The position numbers and the translations under genes are program-made. Below, piece by piece: positions 17,252-27,700 of a stretch of 64,000 nucleotides of DNA. Position 1 is the first letter of the stretch; each line of letters opens with the position of its first letter. A model generated the notes under the pieces. It saw only the letters and a list, made by a program, of their open reading frames with translations, ran no database searches and was not told the DNA's origin. Origin of the DNA: Bdellovibrio bacteriovorus (GTDB lineage Bacteria; Bdellovibrionota; Bdellovibrionia; Bdellovibrionales; Bdellovibrionaceae); assembly GCF_001592755.1 (NCBI RefSeq), contig NZ_LUKF01000001.1, forward strand, positions 509,189-573,188. Reading direction: 5' to 3'.

Positions 17252-18712
17252 TTAGAACAAGCTTTTTTCTACAGCCGAGAAAATCGGGCCAGAGACAAAT
17301 CCCATGATCACAATCGCTAGAGCCATGATCACAGTCGTCACTGTTGTTGCATTCAGTGAATGACTTGCAACTTCCGCGTTACCTTCTTTCATGTACATAA
17401 CAACGACCGGGCGCAGGTAGTAGTAAACACCAATCACAGAGCTAATCATACCCCAGATCGCCAACCACAACAGACCTTCACCGATAGCCGCGTTGAACAG
17501 ATAGAACTTACCGAAGAATCCAAGAGTCGGCGGAATACCTGCTAACGATAACAAGAACACCGTTAAGCAAAGAGCTAACATTGGTCTTTGTTTCGCAAAG
17601 CCAGCAAGGTCATCCACGTTCACGATGTGGTTCTCTGATTTTTCAAGCATGCTTGCAATCGCGAACGCACCCAAAGTCATCAAAGCATAGCTTAGAAGAT
17701 AGAAGATAACTCCCGAAGCACCGAACGCACCGTTATCGCTAACGCCGGCCGTGATGATACCGATCAACAAGTAACCAGAGTGCGCTACTGATGAATACGC
17801 AATCATACGCTTAAAGTTATTCTGAATGATCGCTGCCGTGTTACCCAAGATCATTGTGATCACAGCCAACCATTGCAAGATATCAAACAAGTGATCTGAA
17901 CCGATCAAAGACTTCGTTGCAATCACACGCAAGAAAGCGGCGAAAGAAACTGTCTTAACCGCTGTCGCCATGAAAGCCGTGTGCGGAGTTGGAGCCCCTT
18001 GATACACATCTGGAGTCCAAGCATGGAATGGTGCAATCGAAACCTTAAAGCAGAAGCCCAAGATAACGAAAGTGATACCAAACAAGAAAAGACGACTAGT
18101 TTGTACTAGCTCTGCCGCGCTATCCATGAATGCCAGGATGTTTGTTCCACCCGTTGAACCGAAGATAAATGCCACACCATAAAGGAACAATGCCGAAGCA
18201 AAAGAACCCAAGATGAAGTATTTCAAAGCGGCTTCTTTAGAAAGCTTCTCTTCGTGGCTCATCGCAATCATCAGATACAATGCCAAAGACATCATCTCTA
18301 GGCCGATGAAAACCATCAAAAGATCCACAGCAGAAACCAGGATCAACATACCTACAGCAGAACTCATCGCTAAGAAAATCAACTCAGAGAACTGTTTTCC
18401 TGTCGTCGATGGATTTTCATACATCATCACCATCGCCGCTCCCGCAGCGCCCAAAGCAATGATACCCATCCACTGAGTCACACCGTCAAAGATAAGACCG
18501 TTATTAAACGCTGTCTTACCGCCGCCACCAAACACAATCAAAAGACCAATCGCGATCACAATACCGATAAGGGCTTGCGCCAAAGTCACAGCATGAGGTT
18601 GTTCGCGGTTGCCGCGAAGAACTTTAGCCGTGATCGGAATCAAGCTTACTAGGAACAAGGCGATCATCGGAGAAATCAACAAAACGTCACTAAGACCGAT
18701 ATTCATATTCAT
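17252..18712 (-). CDS. nuoN: NADH-quinone oxidoreductase subunit N
   Basis: A protein of 486 residues with about fourteen hydrophobic helices. It shows the antiporter-like core, including FIGLEMMSLALYLMIA with the proton-path glutamate and FKRMIAYSSVAHSGYLLIG in the second half. NuoN is one of the three Mrp-type proton-pumping subunits of complex I. It is the last gene of the membrane-arm operon. Its ATG overlaps the nuoM stop by one base (TAATG), with GGAGG inside the nuoM end, so the two are probably coupled. Confidence 0.95.
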   Translation of the reverse strand: MNMNIGLSDVLLISPMIALFLVSLIPITAKVLRGNREQPHAVTLAQALIGIVIAIGLLIVFGGGGKTAFNNGLIFDGVTQWMGIIALGAAGAAMVMMYENPSTTGKQFSELIFLAMSSAVGMLILVSAVDLLMVFIGLEMMSLALYLMIAMSHEEKLSKEAALKYFILGSFASALFLYGVAFIFGSTGGTNILAFMDSAAELVQTSRLFLFGITFVILGFCFKVSIAPFHAWTPDVYQGAPTPHTAFMATAVKTVSFAAFLRVIATKSLIGSDHLFDILQWLAVITMILGNTAAIIQNNFKRMIAYSSVAHSGYLLIGIITAGVSDNGAFGASGVIFYLLSYALMTLGAFAIASMLEKSENHIVNVDDLAGFAKQRPMLALCLTVFLLSLAGIPPTLGFFGKFYLFNAAIGEGLLWLAIWGMISSVIGVYYYLRPVVVMYMKEGNAEVASHSLNATTVTTVIMALAIVIMGFVSGPIFSAVEKSLF

Positions 18713-20265
18713 TAGTTACCTCCTTGCGCGTGCTGAGTGGAAGTTGCGCCAGGCTCTACAATCGTCAGGTTATAGTTACTTCTGTTGTTCACTAGATAAT
18801 CAATACTTGCCTTTGAATAGTTCAAGAAATGATTCGGGAAAAGACCCATCCAGAACACCATGATAACAAGAGGAACAAGAACCGCGATTTCACGCGCATT
18901 CAAGTCGTGAAGTGGGTGATGTTCGTCTTTCACCAACTCGCCTTTTTCGCCGAAGAATACGCGTTTGAACATCCAAAGCATATAAACGGCTCCCAAGATC
19001 ACACCTGACACCGCGAAGTAAGCAAATACTGGTTCTGCTTGGAAAGTGCCAAGAAGAATCAAGAACTCACCCACGAAACCGTTCGTCAATGGAACTGCGA
19101 TCGAAGACAAAGTGATGATAAAGAAAAAGATTGTGAAAAGCGGAAGAACTCCTGCTAATCCACCGTACTTGCTGATTTCACGAGAGTGCGTTCTTTCGTA
19201 GATCATACCGATCAACAAGAAGAGTGCACCTGTAGAAATACCGTGGTTCAACATTTGATAAAGACCACCGGACATCCCGTAAGCATTGAATGCAAATAGA
19301 CCGACTAAGATGTAACCCATGTGCGACACCGAAGAGTACGCCACAAGTTTTTTCACATCCGGTTGAACCATCGCAACCAGGGCTCCGTAGATGATTCCGA
19401 CTGTACCGATCAACATGAACAACCATGCCCAGTATTCAGAAGCTTCTGGGAATAATGGAATCACCCAGCGCATGAAACCGTAAGTACCCATCTTAAGCAT
19501 CACACCGGCTAGAATTACAGAACCTGGTGTTGGGGCTTCAACGTGGGCATCAGGCAACCAAGTATGAACTGGGAATGCCGGAACTTTGATCGCAAAGGCC
19601 AAAGCAAACGCGAAGAACAATAAAGTTTGAAGGCTGAAGAATGTCCCACCTACAAACGGAATTTTAAGTTTGTAGAAATCAAGAAGACTTGCACTCATTG
19701 TGCCTGTCGCTTCTTGAGTTAGGTACATCATATAGATGATCGCAACGAGCATCATCACAGAGCCAGCGAATGTATAGATGAAGAACTTCACGGTTGCATA
19801 GATACGACGAGCACCACCCCAGATACCAACCATGAAGTACATTGGTACCAGAGAAAGCTCCCAGAACACGTAGAAGAAGATCGCATCCATTGCCAAGAAC
19901 GTTCCAAGCATCGCTGTTTGCAGAACAAACATCGCGACGTGGAAGCCTTTAACTCTTTCTGTGATCGACGTCCAAGAACCCAAGATGATGATCGGTGTAA
20001 GGAACGTCGTTAAAAGAACCAACCACAACGAAATACCGTCGATACCCATGAAGTATTGAATGCCGAAGCGCTCAATCCACATGAACTTTTCAACCATCTG
20101 AAGGCCTGCAGAGTTCGGATCAAACTGTCTGAACAATGCTAAGCTCAAAATGAATTCAACGATTGAAAGGCCTAGGGCCAAGTGACGAATTGTATTCGAC
20201 TTTGGCCAAACAGCGACGATCAACGCGAACAAAAGAGGTAGGAAAACAATGCTACTCAGGATCAT
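18712..20265 (-). CDS. nuoM: NADH-quinone oxidoreductase subunit M
   Basis: A protein of 517 residues and about fourteen helices. Diagnostic segments are YVFWELSLVPMYFMVGIWGG (conserved Glu in helix 5), FPVHTWLPDAHVEAPTPGSV and VKKLVAYSSVSHMGYILVG. It is the second antiporter-like proton channel of complex I. It lies 3 nt downstream of nuoL and touches nuoN. Confidence 0.96.
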   Translation of the reverse strand: MILSSIVFLPLLFALIVAVWPKSNTIRHLALGLSIVEFILSLALFRQFDPNSAGLQMVEKFMWIERFGIQYFMGIDGISLWLVLLTTFLTPIIILGSWTSITERVKGFHVAMFVLQTAMLGTFLAMDAIFFYVFWELSLVPMYFMVGIWGGARRIYATVKFFIYTFAGSVMMLVAIIYMMYLTQEATGTMSASLLDFYKLKIPFVGGTFFSLQTLLFFAFALAFAIKVPAFPVHTWLPDAHVEAPTPGSVILAGVMLKMGTYGFMRWVIPLFPEASEYWAWLFMLIGTVGIIYGALVAMVQPDVKKLVAYSSVSHMGYILVGLFAFNAYGMSGGLYQMLNHGISTGALFLLIGMIYERTHSREISKYGGLAGVLPLFTIFFFIITLSSIAVPLTNGFVGEFLILLGTFQAEPVFAYFAVSGVILGAVYMLWMFKRVFFGEKGELVKDEHHPLHDLNAREIAVLVPLVIMVFWMGLFPNHFLNYSKASIDYLVNNRSNYNLTIVEPGATSTQHAQGGN

Positions 20266-20268
20266 ACA

Positions 20269-22200
20269 TTACCTCATGATCACAAATGAAAGAGCCACAA
20301 CAACACCGATACCGATGTACATCGCGTACTGTTGCATATTACCAGTTTGGATAGAGCGAACGAACGAGCCCATACCGCGAGCTAAGTCGCCGGCCAAGTA
20401 AGTCGCTTTATCGATGAAATTCACATCGATGTAATACCAAGTGTTTTTGCTGATGCTAACAAGTGGATTGATGATGAATCCGAAGTAAGCTTCATCAACG
20501 AAATATTTGTTATACACAAGGTTGTACACAGGCTTGATGCTGTCGGCGATTTTCTTCGGAGTCTCTGGAGACTTCACGTAGAATTGGTACGCTACGATCG
20601 CAGAGATCAAAGCCAAACCAACAGAAACACCCATCAAAGTCCATTCCGTCGTGTGATCAATCGCTGTCCAACCTGGGATTGGAGAGATCATTGGATGCAA
20701 CCAGTGCTCCCACACGTTTGGAAGGTGACCCAAATGTTCACCGATCACGTGAGGAATACCGATCCAACCACCGATCACAGAAAGAATACCTAAAACGATC
20801 AATGGAATCGTCATAAGCGCTGGAGATTCATGCGGGTGAACATCGCTTGGAACGCGGCTCTTACCCCAGAATGTCAACGCCATCAAACGAGTCATGTAGA
20901 ACGCTGTCAAAGTCGCACCCAACGCCCCCATCGCCCACAAGATCGGAGAACCTAGTGGAGAGTTGAACGTGTAAGCTAAGATTTCATCTTTAGAGAAGAA
21001 ACCCGCGAACGGCGGCATACCGATGATCGCAAGCCATCCCAAGAAGAACGTCACGTGCGTGATTGGCATGTACTTTTTAAGTCCGCCCATCTTACGTATA
21101 TCTTGTTCTTCGTGCATCGCATGGATCACTGAACCCGAGCCCAAGAACATCAGGGCTTTAAAGAATGCGTGAGTCATCAAGTGGAACATCGCTGCTCCGA
21201 AAGCACCCACACCGCAAGCCAAGAACATGTAACCAAGTTGAGAGACTGTTGAGTACGCTAGTACTTTTTTGATATCCCATTGGGTCATACCGATTGTCGC
21301 TGCTAAAACGGCTGTCGCCGCACCGATGATAGCAATCACCATCATTGTGTTCGGAGCCATGATGAACAACGGATTCAAACGCACGATCATGTAAACACCG
21401 GCAGTTACCATCGTCGCCGCATGGATAAGAGCGGATACGGGTGTTGGACCGGCCATCGCGTCTGGAAGCCAAACATACAGTGGAATCTGTGCCGACTTAC
21501 CTGTTGCGCCGATGAAGAGGAACAAAGTTCCCAAAGTCACCGCACCCAACCAAGAAGCCTCTGCTGTTGTTGGCGCCAAAGCATTCAACTCAGAGAAATT
21601 CAAAGTTCCGAAAGTGATGAAAAGGATGAACATTCCAAGTAGGAAAGCAGCGTCACCCACACGGTTTGTGATAAAGGCTTTCATACCAGCTGCAGCTTTT
21701 TCTTTGTCTGTGAACCAGAAGCCGATTAACAAGTAAGAGCAAAGACCAACGCCTTCCCAACCCACGAACATCACAAGCAAGCTGTCGCCAAGAACTAGCA
21801 ACAACATGTTGAAGATAAAAAGGTTCAGGTAAGCAAAGTATTTTGCCGCACCTTTATCGTGGTGCATGTAACCGATCGAGAATAAGTGGATCAAAGTACC
21901 AACGCCCGTGATCACCAAGATCATGATAGAGCTGATTTGATCAACAACGAATCCGGCATTAACTTTAAACTTATCAACTGCCATCCACTCAAAGAAGCTC
22001 ACCGCAATTTTGCGAGATTCCGCTGGCATCGCAACAACGTCTAACACCAATAAGATCGCGCTGATGAAAGAGATCGCAATTGCTGATGTGGCAATCACAC
22101 CCGCCACGTTTGCAGAGTGCTTTTTATAACGAACTCCGTTGATCAAGAAACCAACGAACGGAGCTAGGATCAAAAGGGCCATTAAAAGAGAATGATTCAC
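20269..22200 (-). CDS. nuoL: NADH-quinone oxidoreductase subunit L
   Basis: A protein of 643 residues, the largest membrane subunit of complex I. It has MFVGWEGVGLCSYLLIGFW (conserved Glu), PLYVWLPDAMAGPTPVSALIHAATMV and KKVLAYSTVSQLGYM. The C-terminal extension carries the long lateral helix and a final anchor helix. It is the distal proton pump of the membrane arm. Confidence 0.97.
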   Translation of the reverse strand: MNHSLLMALLILAPFVGFLINGVRYKKHSANVAGVIATSAIAISFISAILLVLDVVAMPAESRKIAVSFFEWMAVDKFKVNAGFVVDQISSIMILVITGVGTLIHLFSIGYMHHDKGAAKYFAYLNLFIFNMLLLVLGDSLLVMFVGWEGVGLCSYLLIGFWFTDKEKAAAGMKAFITNRVGDAAFLLGMFILFITFGTLNFSELNALAPTTAEASWLGAVTLGTLFLFIGATGKSAQIPLYVWLPDAMAGPTPVSALIHAATMVTAGVYMIVRLNPLFIMAPNTMMVIAIIGAATAVLAATIGMTQWDIKKVLAYSTVSQLGYMFLACGVGAFGAAMFHLMTHAFFKALMFLGSGSVIHAMHEEQDIRKMGGLKKYMPITHVTFFLGWLAIIGMPPFAGFFSKDEILAYTFNSPLGSPILWAMGALGATLTAFYMTRLMALTFWGKSRVPSDVHPHESPALMTIPLIVLGILSVIGGWIGIPHVIGEHLGHLPNVWEHWLHPMISPIPGWTAIDHTTEWTLMGVSVGLALISAIVAYQFYVKSPETPKKIADSIKPVYNLVYNKYFVDEAYFGFIINPLVSISKNTWYYIDVNFIDKATYLAGDLARGMGSFVRSIQTGNMQQYAMYIGIGVVVALSFVIMR

Positions 22201-22210
22201 GGCTGCTCCC

Positions 22211-22534
22211 TTATCCTTTCAAGTGTTCAAAGAAGCGAATATTCACTTCGTTAAAGCGTTTAAAGATTGAAACGGCCAATGCCAAACCTACCGCCGCTTC
22301 TGCCGCGGCGATTGTCATGACAAAGAAAACCATGATGTGACCATCAAGAATGCCTAAGTACTTGCTGAATGCGATGAAGGTTAAATTCACAGAATTCAAC
22401 ATCAACTCTACAGACATCAAAAGTACGATCACGTTACGGCGAAGAAGAACTCCGGCCATACCCATCATGAACAAAAGTGCTGCCAGAACTAAATAGTGAG
22501 TCAGGCCAATGTTGTTAATGAAATCAGTGTTCAT
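22211..22534 (-). CDS. nuoK: NADH-quinone oxidoreductase subunit K
   Basis: A protein of 107 residues with three helices. It has the NuoK features LRRNVIVLLMSVELMLNSVNL (Glu in helix 2) and FFVMTIAAAEAAVGLALAVS (Glu in helix 3). These glutamates line the proton path next to NuoN. I use the ATG at 22534, preceded by AAAGGTGG at good spacing. A GTG three codons upstream is also in frame. It overlaps the end of nuoJ by 11 nt. Confidence 0.95.
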   Translation of the reverse strand: MNTDFINNIGLTHYLVLAALLFMMGMAGVLLRRNVIVLLMSVELMLNSVNLTFIAFSKYLGILDGHIMVFFVMTIAAAEAAVGLALAVSIFKRFNEVNIRFFEHLKG

Positions 22535-23060
22535 GTGTTCCACCTTTACTGCGCGCTAGAGCCACCGCACCAACTGCGATCACTAGCAAAAGAACGCCCA
22601 ATGCTTCAAAGCCGAAGATGTATTTAGAAAACAAAATCTGGCCCAACTGTTTTGTTGTTTCCATGCCTGTTCCCGCAGTCACTGGGTTGTCCGTAGTTTT
22701 TTCAGTCAAAAGACCTACAGACATCGCAATGGCGCCGACAACCAGGCCTGCCAACAAACCTACGGAAGCAATTTTAACTGCTCCAGAAAACTTTCCCTTC
22801 GTGAAAGCTTGAAGATCTTTCTTCAAGTCGAAGAGCATGATCACCATGACGAAAAGAACCATCACGGCGCCGGCGTAAACGATCAACTGAACACCTGCAA
22901 TAAAGTAAGCATTCAAAGTCACGAACAACGCGGAGATACCCACCATCGTCATCGCCAAACAAAGCGATGAATAAATCGGGTTAGATAAAAGAATGACACT
23001 CAGGCCGCTGACCAGAGTGACAATCGCTAAGAACCAAAAAAGAAATGCATCTGCTGTCAC
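22524..23060 (-). CDS. nuoJ: NADH-quinone oxidoreductase subunit J
   Basis: A protein of 178 residues with five hydrophobic helices. The segment FIAGVQLIVYAGAVMVLFVMVIMLFDL is the conserved NuoJ helix 3 with its pi-bulge region. It lies in the membrane arm between NuoH and NuoK. It is 10 nt downstream of nuoH and overlaps nuoK. Confidence 0.94.
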   Translation of the reverse strand: MTADAFLFWFLAIVTLVSGLSVILLSNPIYSSLCLAMTMVGISALFVTLNAYFIAGVQLIVYAGAVMVLFVMVIMLFDLKKDLQAFTKGKFSGAVKIASVGLLAGLVVGAIAMSVGLLTEKTTDNPVTAGTGMETTKQLGQILFSKYIFGFEALGVLLLVIAVGAVALARSKGGTHEH

Positions 23061-23070
23061 GTTATTCTCC

Positions 23071-24228
23071 TCACAAAGATGCGATGTAGATCACAAACGC
23101 GGTAATGATCGTGTTTGCTAGCGCCCAAGGAAGCAAAGTCTTCCAACCGAAATCCATCAATTGGTCATAACGGAAGCGTGGAAGCGTCCAACGAACCCAG
23201 ATGAAAACCCACAAGAAGAATGCAAACTTGATATTGAAAACAAGGAAGTGGATCAATGCCACCAAAGCACTTGCCCAGCCCGCAGAAGACGTTACCGAAG
23301 CCGCCCACTCTTGAACTTGTTCAACGGATACGTACGGAATACCGTAACCACCGAAGAAGAACAAAGCCATCAAGCCTGAGGCGATCATCATGTGACCGTA
23401 TTCACCGATGAAGAACATGTTGAATTTGAAGCCGCCGTACTCTGTATGGAAACCGGCAACAAGTTCAGATTCACCCTCTGCCAAGTCGAATGGAAGACGA
23501 TTTGATTCGGCAAATGCTGTTGTGAAGAACAAAAGAGCTGCCAATGGTTGATAGAAAATCCCCCAGTTTGGAAGCCAACTTGCAGTGATTGTGTGACCCA
23601 AGAAGACGAATTGAAGGGGACCTTGTTGAGCCACCGTCATGTCTTGAAGGTTGAACGTACCGTAAAGCATGATCACGCCCACGATAGAAAGACCCAAAGC
23701 CAACTCGTAAGAGATTGTTTGCGCCGAAGCACGAAGAGCACCCATCAAAGAGTACTTATTTCCTGAACCCCAACCCGCCATCAACAAAGTGTAAGCAGCC
23801 AAAGAAGAAACACCCAAGATGAATACGATACCAACGCCGATATCATAACCTTGAACCAAGAAAGTGTACGGACCCCAAGTAGATCCAAACATTTCAAATG
23901 TTCCTACTTGAATCGGTGTCGACATTGGGATGGCAGAGAACGCCACCGCACCTGGAATCAACGCAAATACCGGAGCTGCATAGTACAACAATGGTTTTGC
24001 GGTATCTGGAACGAAGTTTTCTTTCGTCAAGAATTTCACAGCGTCAGCCAAAAGTTGCATCAAGCCCAAAGGTCCTACGCGGTTGGGTCCCAAACGATTT
24101 TGAATGAATGCGGAACCACGGCGCTCTAGCCATACAAGAATAGGAACTGCTTGAACCATCATCAAAAAGATGACGACAAGTTTTAAACCGTTAACGGTAA
24201 TTTCAAAAAGATCTTTACCCATTCCCAT
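23071..24228 (-). CDS. nuoH: NADH-quinone oxidoreductase subunit H
   Basis: A protein of 385 residues with eight or nine helices. It has the conserved loops WLERRGSAFIQNRLGPNRVGP, NRLPFDLAEGESELVAGFHTEYGG and FIWVRWTLPRFRYDQLMDFGWK. NuoH forms the quinone-binding chamber with the peripheral arm. The peripheral-arm genes (nuoB, C, D, E, F, G, I) are not in this window. It begins 3 nt after nuoA ends. Confidence 0.97.
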   Translation of the reverse strand: MGMGKDLFEITVNGLKLVVIFLMMVQAVPILVWLERRGSAFIQNRLGPNRVGPLGLMQLLADAVKFLTKENFVPDTAKPLLYYAAPVFALIPGAVAFSAIPMSTPIQVGTFEMFGSTWGPYTFLVQGYDIGVGIVFILGVSSLAAYTLLMAGWGSGNKYSLMGALRASAQTISYELALGLSIVGVIMLYGTFNLQDMTVAQQGPLQFVFLGHTITASWLPNWGIFYQPLAALLFFTTAFAESNRLPFDLAEGESELVAGFHTEYGGFKFNMFFIGEYGHMMIASGLMALFFFGGYGIPYVSVEQVQEWAASVTSSAGWASALVALIHFLVFNIKFAFFLWVFIWVRWTLPRFRYDQLMDFGWKTLLPWALANTIITAFVIYIASL

Positions 24229-24231
24229 TGA

Positions 24232-24600
24232 TTAGTCCCATTCCAATGCTTTTGATTTTACTTCCCAGAAAAGTCCGAAGATGAAAATTCCGATGAAGAC
24301 CATCATCGAAATAAGCACGAACAGACCTTGTCCTGATGATAAGAAATCACGGAAAGAAGTTGCCCATGGATACATGAAAATGATCTCGATATCGAAAAGG
24401 ATGAAGAGGATCGCAGTAAGATAATACTTTACTGAAACCTTTGTATCTTTCTTATCAAGAGCAGGAATACCGCACTCGTAAGGCTCGTACTTGATAGAGT
24501 TATAAACGGGTTTGCCGCCTGTTTTGGACGCGACCCATACTAAAAATGCTCCGAATAGAGCGATGAAGATGACGATGAAAATGACTCCACCGAGTGGCAC
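24232..24600 (-). CDS. nuoA: NADH-quinone oxidoreductase subunit A
   Basis: A protein of 122 residues with three helices. The conserved loop KYEPYECGIPALD and the helix 2 stretch KYYLTAILFILFDIEIIFMYPWA (Asp/Glu pair) identify NuoA. The start is GTG at 24600, with GGAGGGG seven bases upstream. It is the first gene of the A-H-J-K-L-M-N cluster, transcribed away from mfd. Confidence 0.95.
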   Translation of the reverse strand: MPLGGVIFIVIFIALFGAFLVWVASKTGGKPVYNSIKYEPYECGIPALDKKDTKVSVKYYLTAILFILFDIEIIFMYPWATSFRDFLSSGQGLFVLISMMVFIGIFIFGLFWEVKSKALEWD

Positions 24601-24642
24601 TGTACCCCTCCAAAGTTGTCGTTATTATTTGGATTTCAATTA

Positions 24643-24671
24643 GTTATATATGTGTCGTCTGTGAAAACCAA
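24643..24671 (-). promoter_or_regulatory. Possible promoter of the nuo membrane-arm operon
   Basis: On the minus strand TTGGTT (24666-24671) and TATAAC (24643-24648) are 17 bp apart, about 43 nt upstream of the nuoA start. The -10 matches five of six consensus bases and the -35 is weak. Confidence 0.4.
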
Positions 24672-24721
24672 GAAATATGAATGGAAACAAGGCGATAAGC
24701 ATGGCAAGATGAGCCCACCGA

Positions 24722-27700
24722 ATGAAAGCCGAAATGACTCATACAAGGCTTGAATCCATCCTGGAAAGGGCCTTCGAAACAACACGCGGAAAAATTCAAG
24801 TGACCGGAGCTGCATCTCCGCTCGCGCTTGCTTACTTTTTGTCGCAGACTTACTCTAAAAAAATCAACAGCTTGCCGCACTTAGTTGTTGTTAGCAGTCT
24901 TTCCGAAGCGAACAAACTTCAGCAGCTTTTAGAGTTCTTTGACCCATCTCGTCACAGCACGATTTTACCTGCTTTCGATGTTTCACCTTATTCCGGTCTT
25001 TATCCAAACTCGAGAGTCGTTAGTGATCGCGTTCGATTCTTGTCTCGAGCCCAACAAGCGAAGGCTGGAGAAATCTTCATATCTGTTTCTGACGCGCTGA
25101 CACAAAAGACTTTGCCGGTGAAAATCCTGAAAGAATATTCGCGTCTTCTAAAACCCAGCGACGAACTTCCTGAAGACATCGCAGAGTATTTAAACTCGCT
25201 TGGCTATTCTTCAGCACCGATGGTGGAAGATAAAGGTCAGTATGCTTTGCGCGGAGGTATCGTTGATATTTTCCCGCCGACAGAAGATGAACCGGTTCGC
25301 TTAGATTTATTCGGCGATCAAATTGAGTCTATTCGTCACTTCAATGTTTCAGATCAACGAAGCACCGATGAAGTTGCTTCATTCGTCTTAACTCCAGCGC
25401 GCGAGATTCTTTTCCGCGATGAAAATCACGAAAGACTTTTGCAAAGAGTCCGCGCGATGATTGATGGCCGCGAGGTTGATAAGGCCGAGGCCGAAGAAAC
25501 TCTGCGCTCTTTGGTTTTAAAAAACTCATTCCCTGGAATTGAATTCTTACTTCCCTACTTTTATGGAGAACTTGCTAGTCCGCTAGAACATTTTTCATCT
25601 GCGGTGAATGTATGGTTTTTAGATCCGATTGAAATTTCCAGATGGACAGATGAAGTTTGGGCCGAGATTAAAGCGGACTACGCTTCAAGCACGCAACACG
25701 TGATTCGACCTGAGTTGGAATTACTTTACTCTCCATTTGAAACTTTAAGTTTCCCTGCCGGATCGCGCGAAGTTTATTTCTCTTCATTAGAATATTTAGA
25801 AAACGCCGAGACCAGCGAAGATGGCAGAGTCGAATATCGTACGGCACTGACTCAAGACTTCACGAACCTAAGTTTAAATAACGCCGTTGGCTCTGAGATG
25901 TGGCTGCAGGCGGCTACCAACAAGCTGAACAAATGGCGTGACGACGGTTATCGCATTTTCATTGGTACGAAAAATCAATCCCACATTGAGCGCTTAAAAT
26001 TAATCTTTGATAAGCTGGGTCTGAAGGTCGCACGCGCGAATGAAGATGAGTATCGTTGGGATTCTTGGTTGATGGAGCAAGACAGTGCCACTCATCTTGT
26101 TCACGTTATTCCTCGCTATCTGACTGAAAGCCTTCGTCTAGACGAAGAAAAAGTTATTTTCCTGCGCGATGAAGACTTCTACGGAAAGAAGCAGCGTTCT
26201 CGTGAATCTTCCGGTGCGCAAGACTTTCAAAAGCAAGCCAAGCGCCTGGCGTTCGGTGATTTAAAACCGGGCGATCTTGTTGCCCACGTTAAACATGGTG
26301 TGGGTCAATATGAAGGTCTTAAGATCATGAATATTGGCGGGGTCGAGTCTGAGTACATTCAGGTCGGCTACAAGGATAAGGATAAACTTTATCTTCCTGT
26401 TTACCGTGTGGGCCAACTACAGAAATTCTCTGGCGCGGCAAGCACAACAATTCTTGATAAACTGGGTGGCACCGCTTGGGAAAAGACCAAAGCAAAGGTT
26501 AAAGCCCACGTTCGCGATATCGCGGCTGATCTTTTGGCTCTTTATGCGAAACGGGCTGAGCTTCATCGTCCGCCTTTTGTGTTTAAAGATAGTGAAATTC
26601 AGATGTTTGAAAACAGTTTCCCATATGAGGAAACTGACGATCAAATGCGCGCAATCAACGACATCATGCGCGACTTAAAATCCACAAAACCGATGGATCG
26701 TTTGGTCTGCGGCGATGTGGGTTTTGGTAAAACCGAGGTCGCTATGCGCGCGGCCTTCTTTGCTGTGCAAGCTCGTCGTCAAGTCGCTTTACTCGCTCCG
26801 ACAACTGTCCTTACATTCCAGCACTTTGAAACTTTGAAAAAACGTTTTGAAGGTTGGCCGGTGGATATCCGAGTTTTAAATCGCTTCGTAACTCCATCGG
26901 AAGTCAAAAAGACTTTGCAGGATCTTAAAGACGGCAAGGTTGATATCATCGTCGGAACACATAAGTTATTAGGATCAACAATTCAGTATAAAGACTTAGG
27001 TCTTCTGATTGTCGATGAAGAGCAAAAGTTCGGTGTTACTCATAAAGAGAAAATTAAAAAGATGAAGGTCAGCGTTGATACTTTGACCTTGTCGGCAACG
27101 CCCATTCCTAGAACTTTGAATATGGCCTTGGTGGGAATTCGCGACTTGAGCTTGATTAACACGGCTCCGGTCGATCGTTTGCCAACGCGTACCTTTGTCA
27201 CAAAGTTTGATGAAGAGACGATTCGTAAAGCGATCACCGCTGAAATTTCTCGTGGTGGCCAGATTTATTTTATTCACAATCGTATTGAATCTATCTACGG
27301 GTTGGCGGATGAAATTCGCAATATCGTTCCCGAAGCACGTATTCGTATCGGTCACGGCCAGATGGAAGAGCACGAGCTTGAAAAAACCATGCTTGCCTTT
27401 TTCCATCACGAAATCGACGTCCTTATTTGTACTGCGATTGTCGAATCAGGAATGGACGTGCCAAGAGCGAACACGATGTTCATCGATTCCGCGCACATGT
27501 TTGGGCTGTCTCAGCTTTATCAATTGCGTGGCCGCGTAGGTCGAAGCAAAACGCGCGCTTATTGTTATCTGATGATGCCGCGAAATCGCAAACTCGATAA
27601 AGAGCAGCAAGAGCGCTTAAAGATCATTCAAGAGAACACCGCTTTGGGTAGCGGTATTAAGATTGCGCAGTACGATCTTGAGCTTCGCGGCGCCGGAAAT

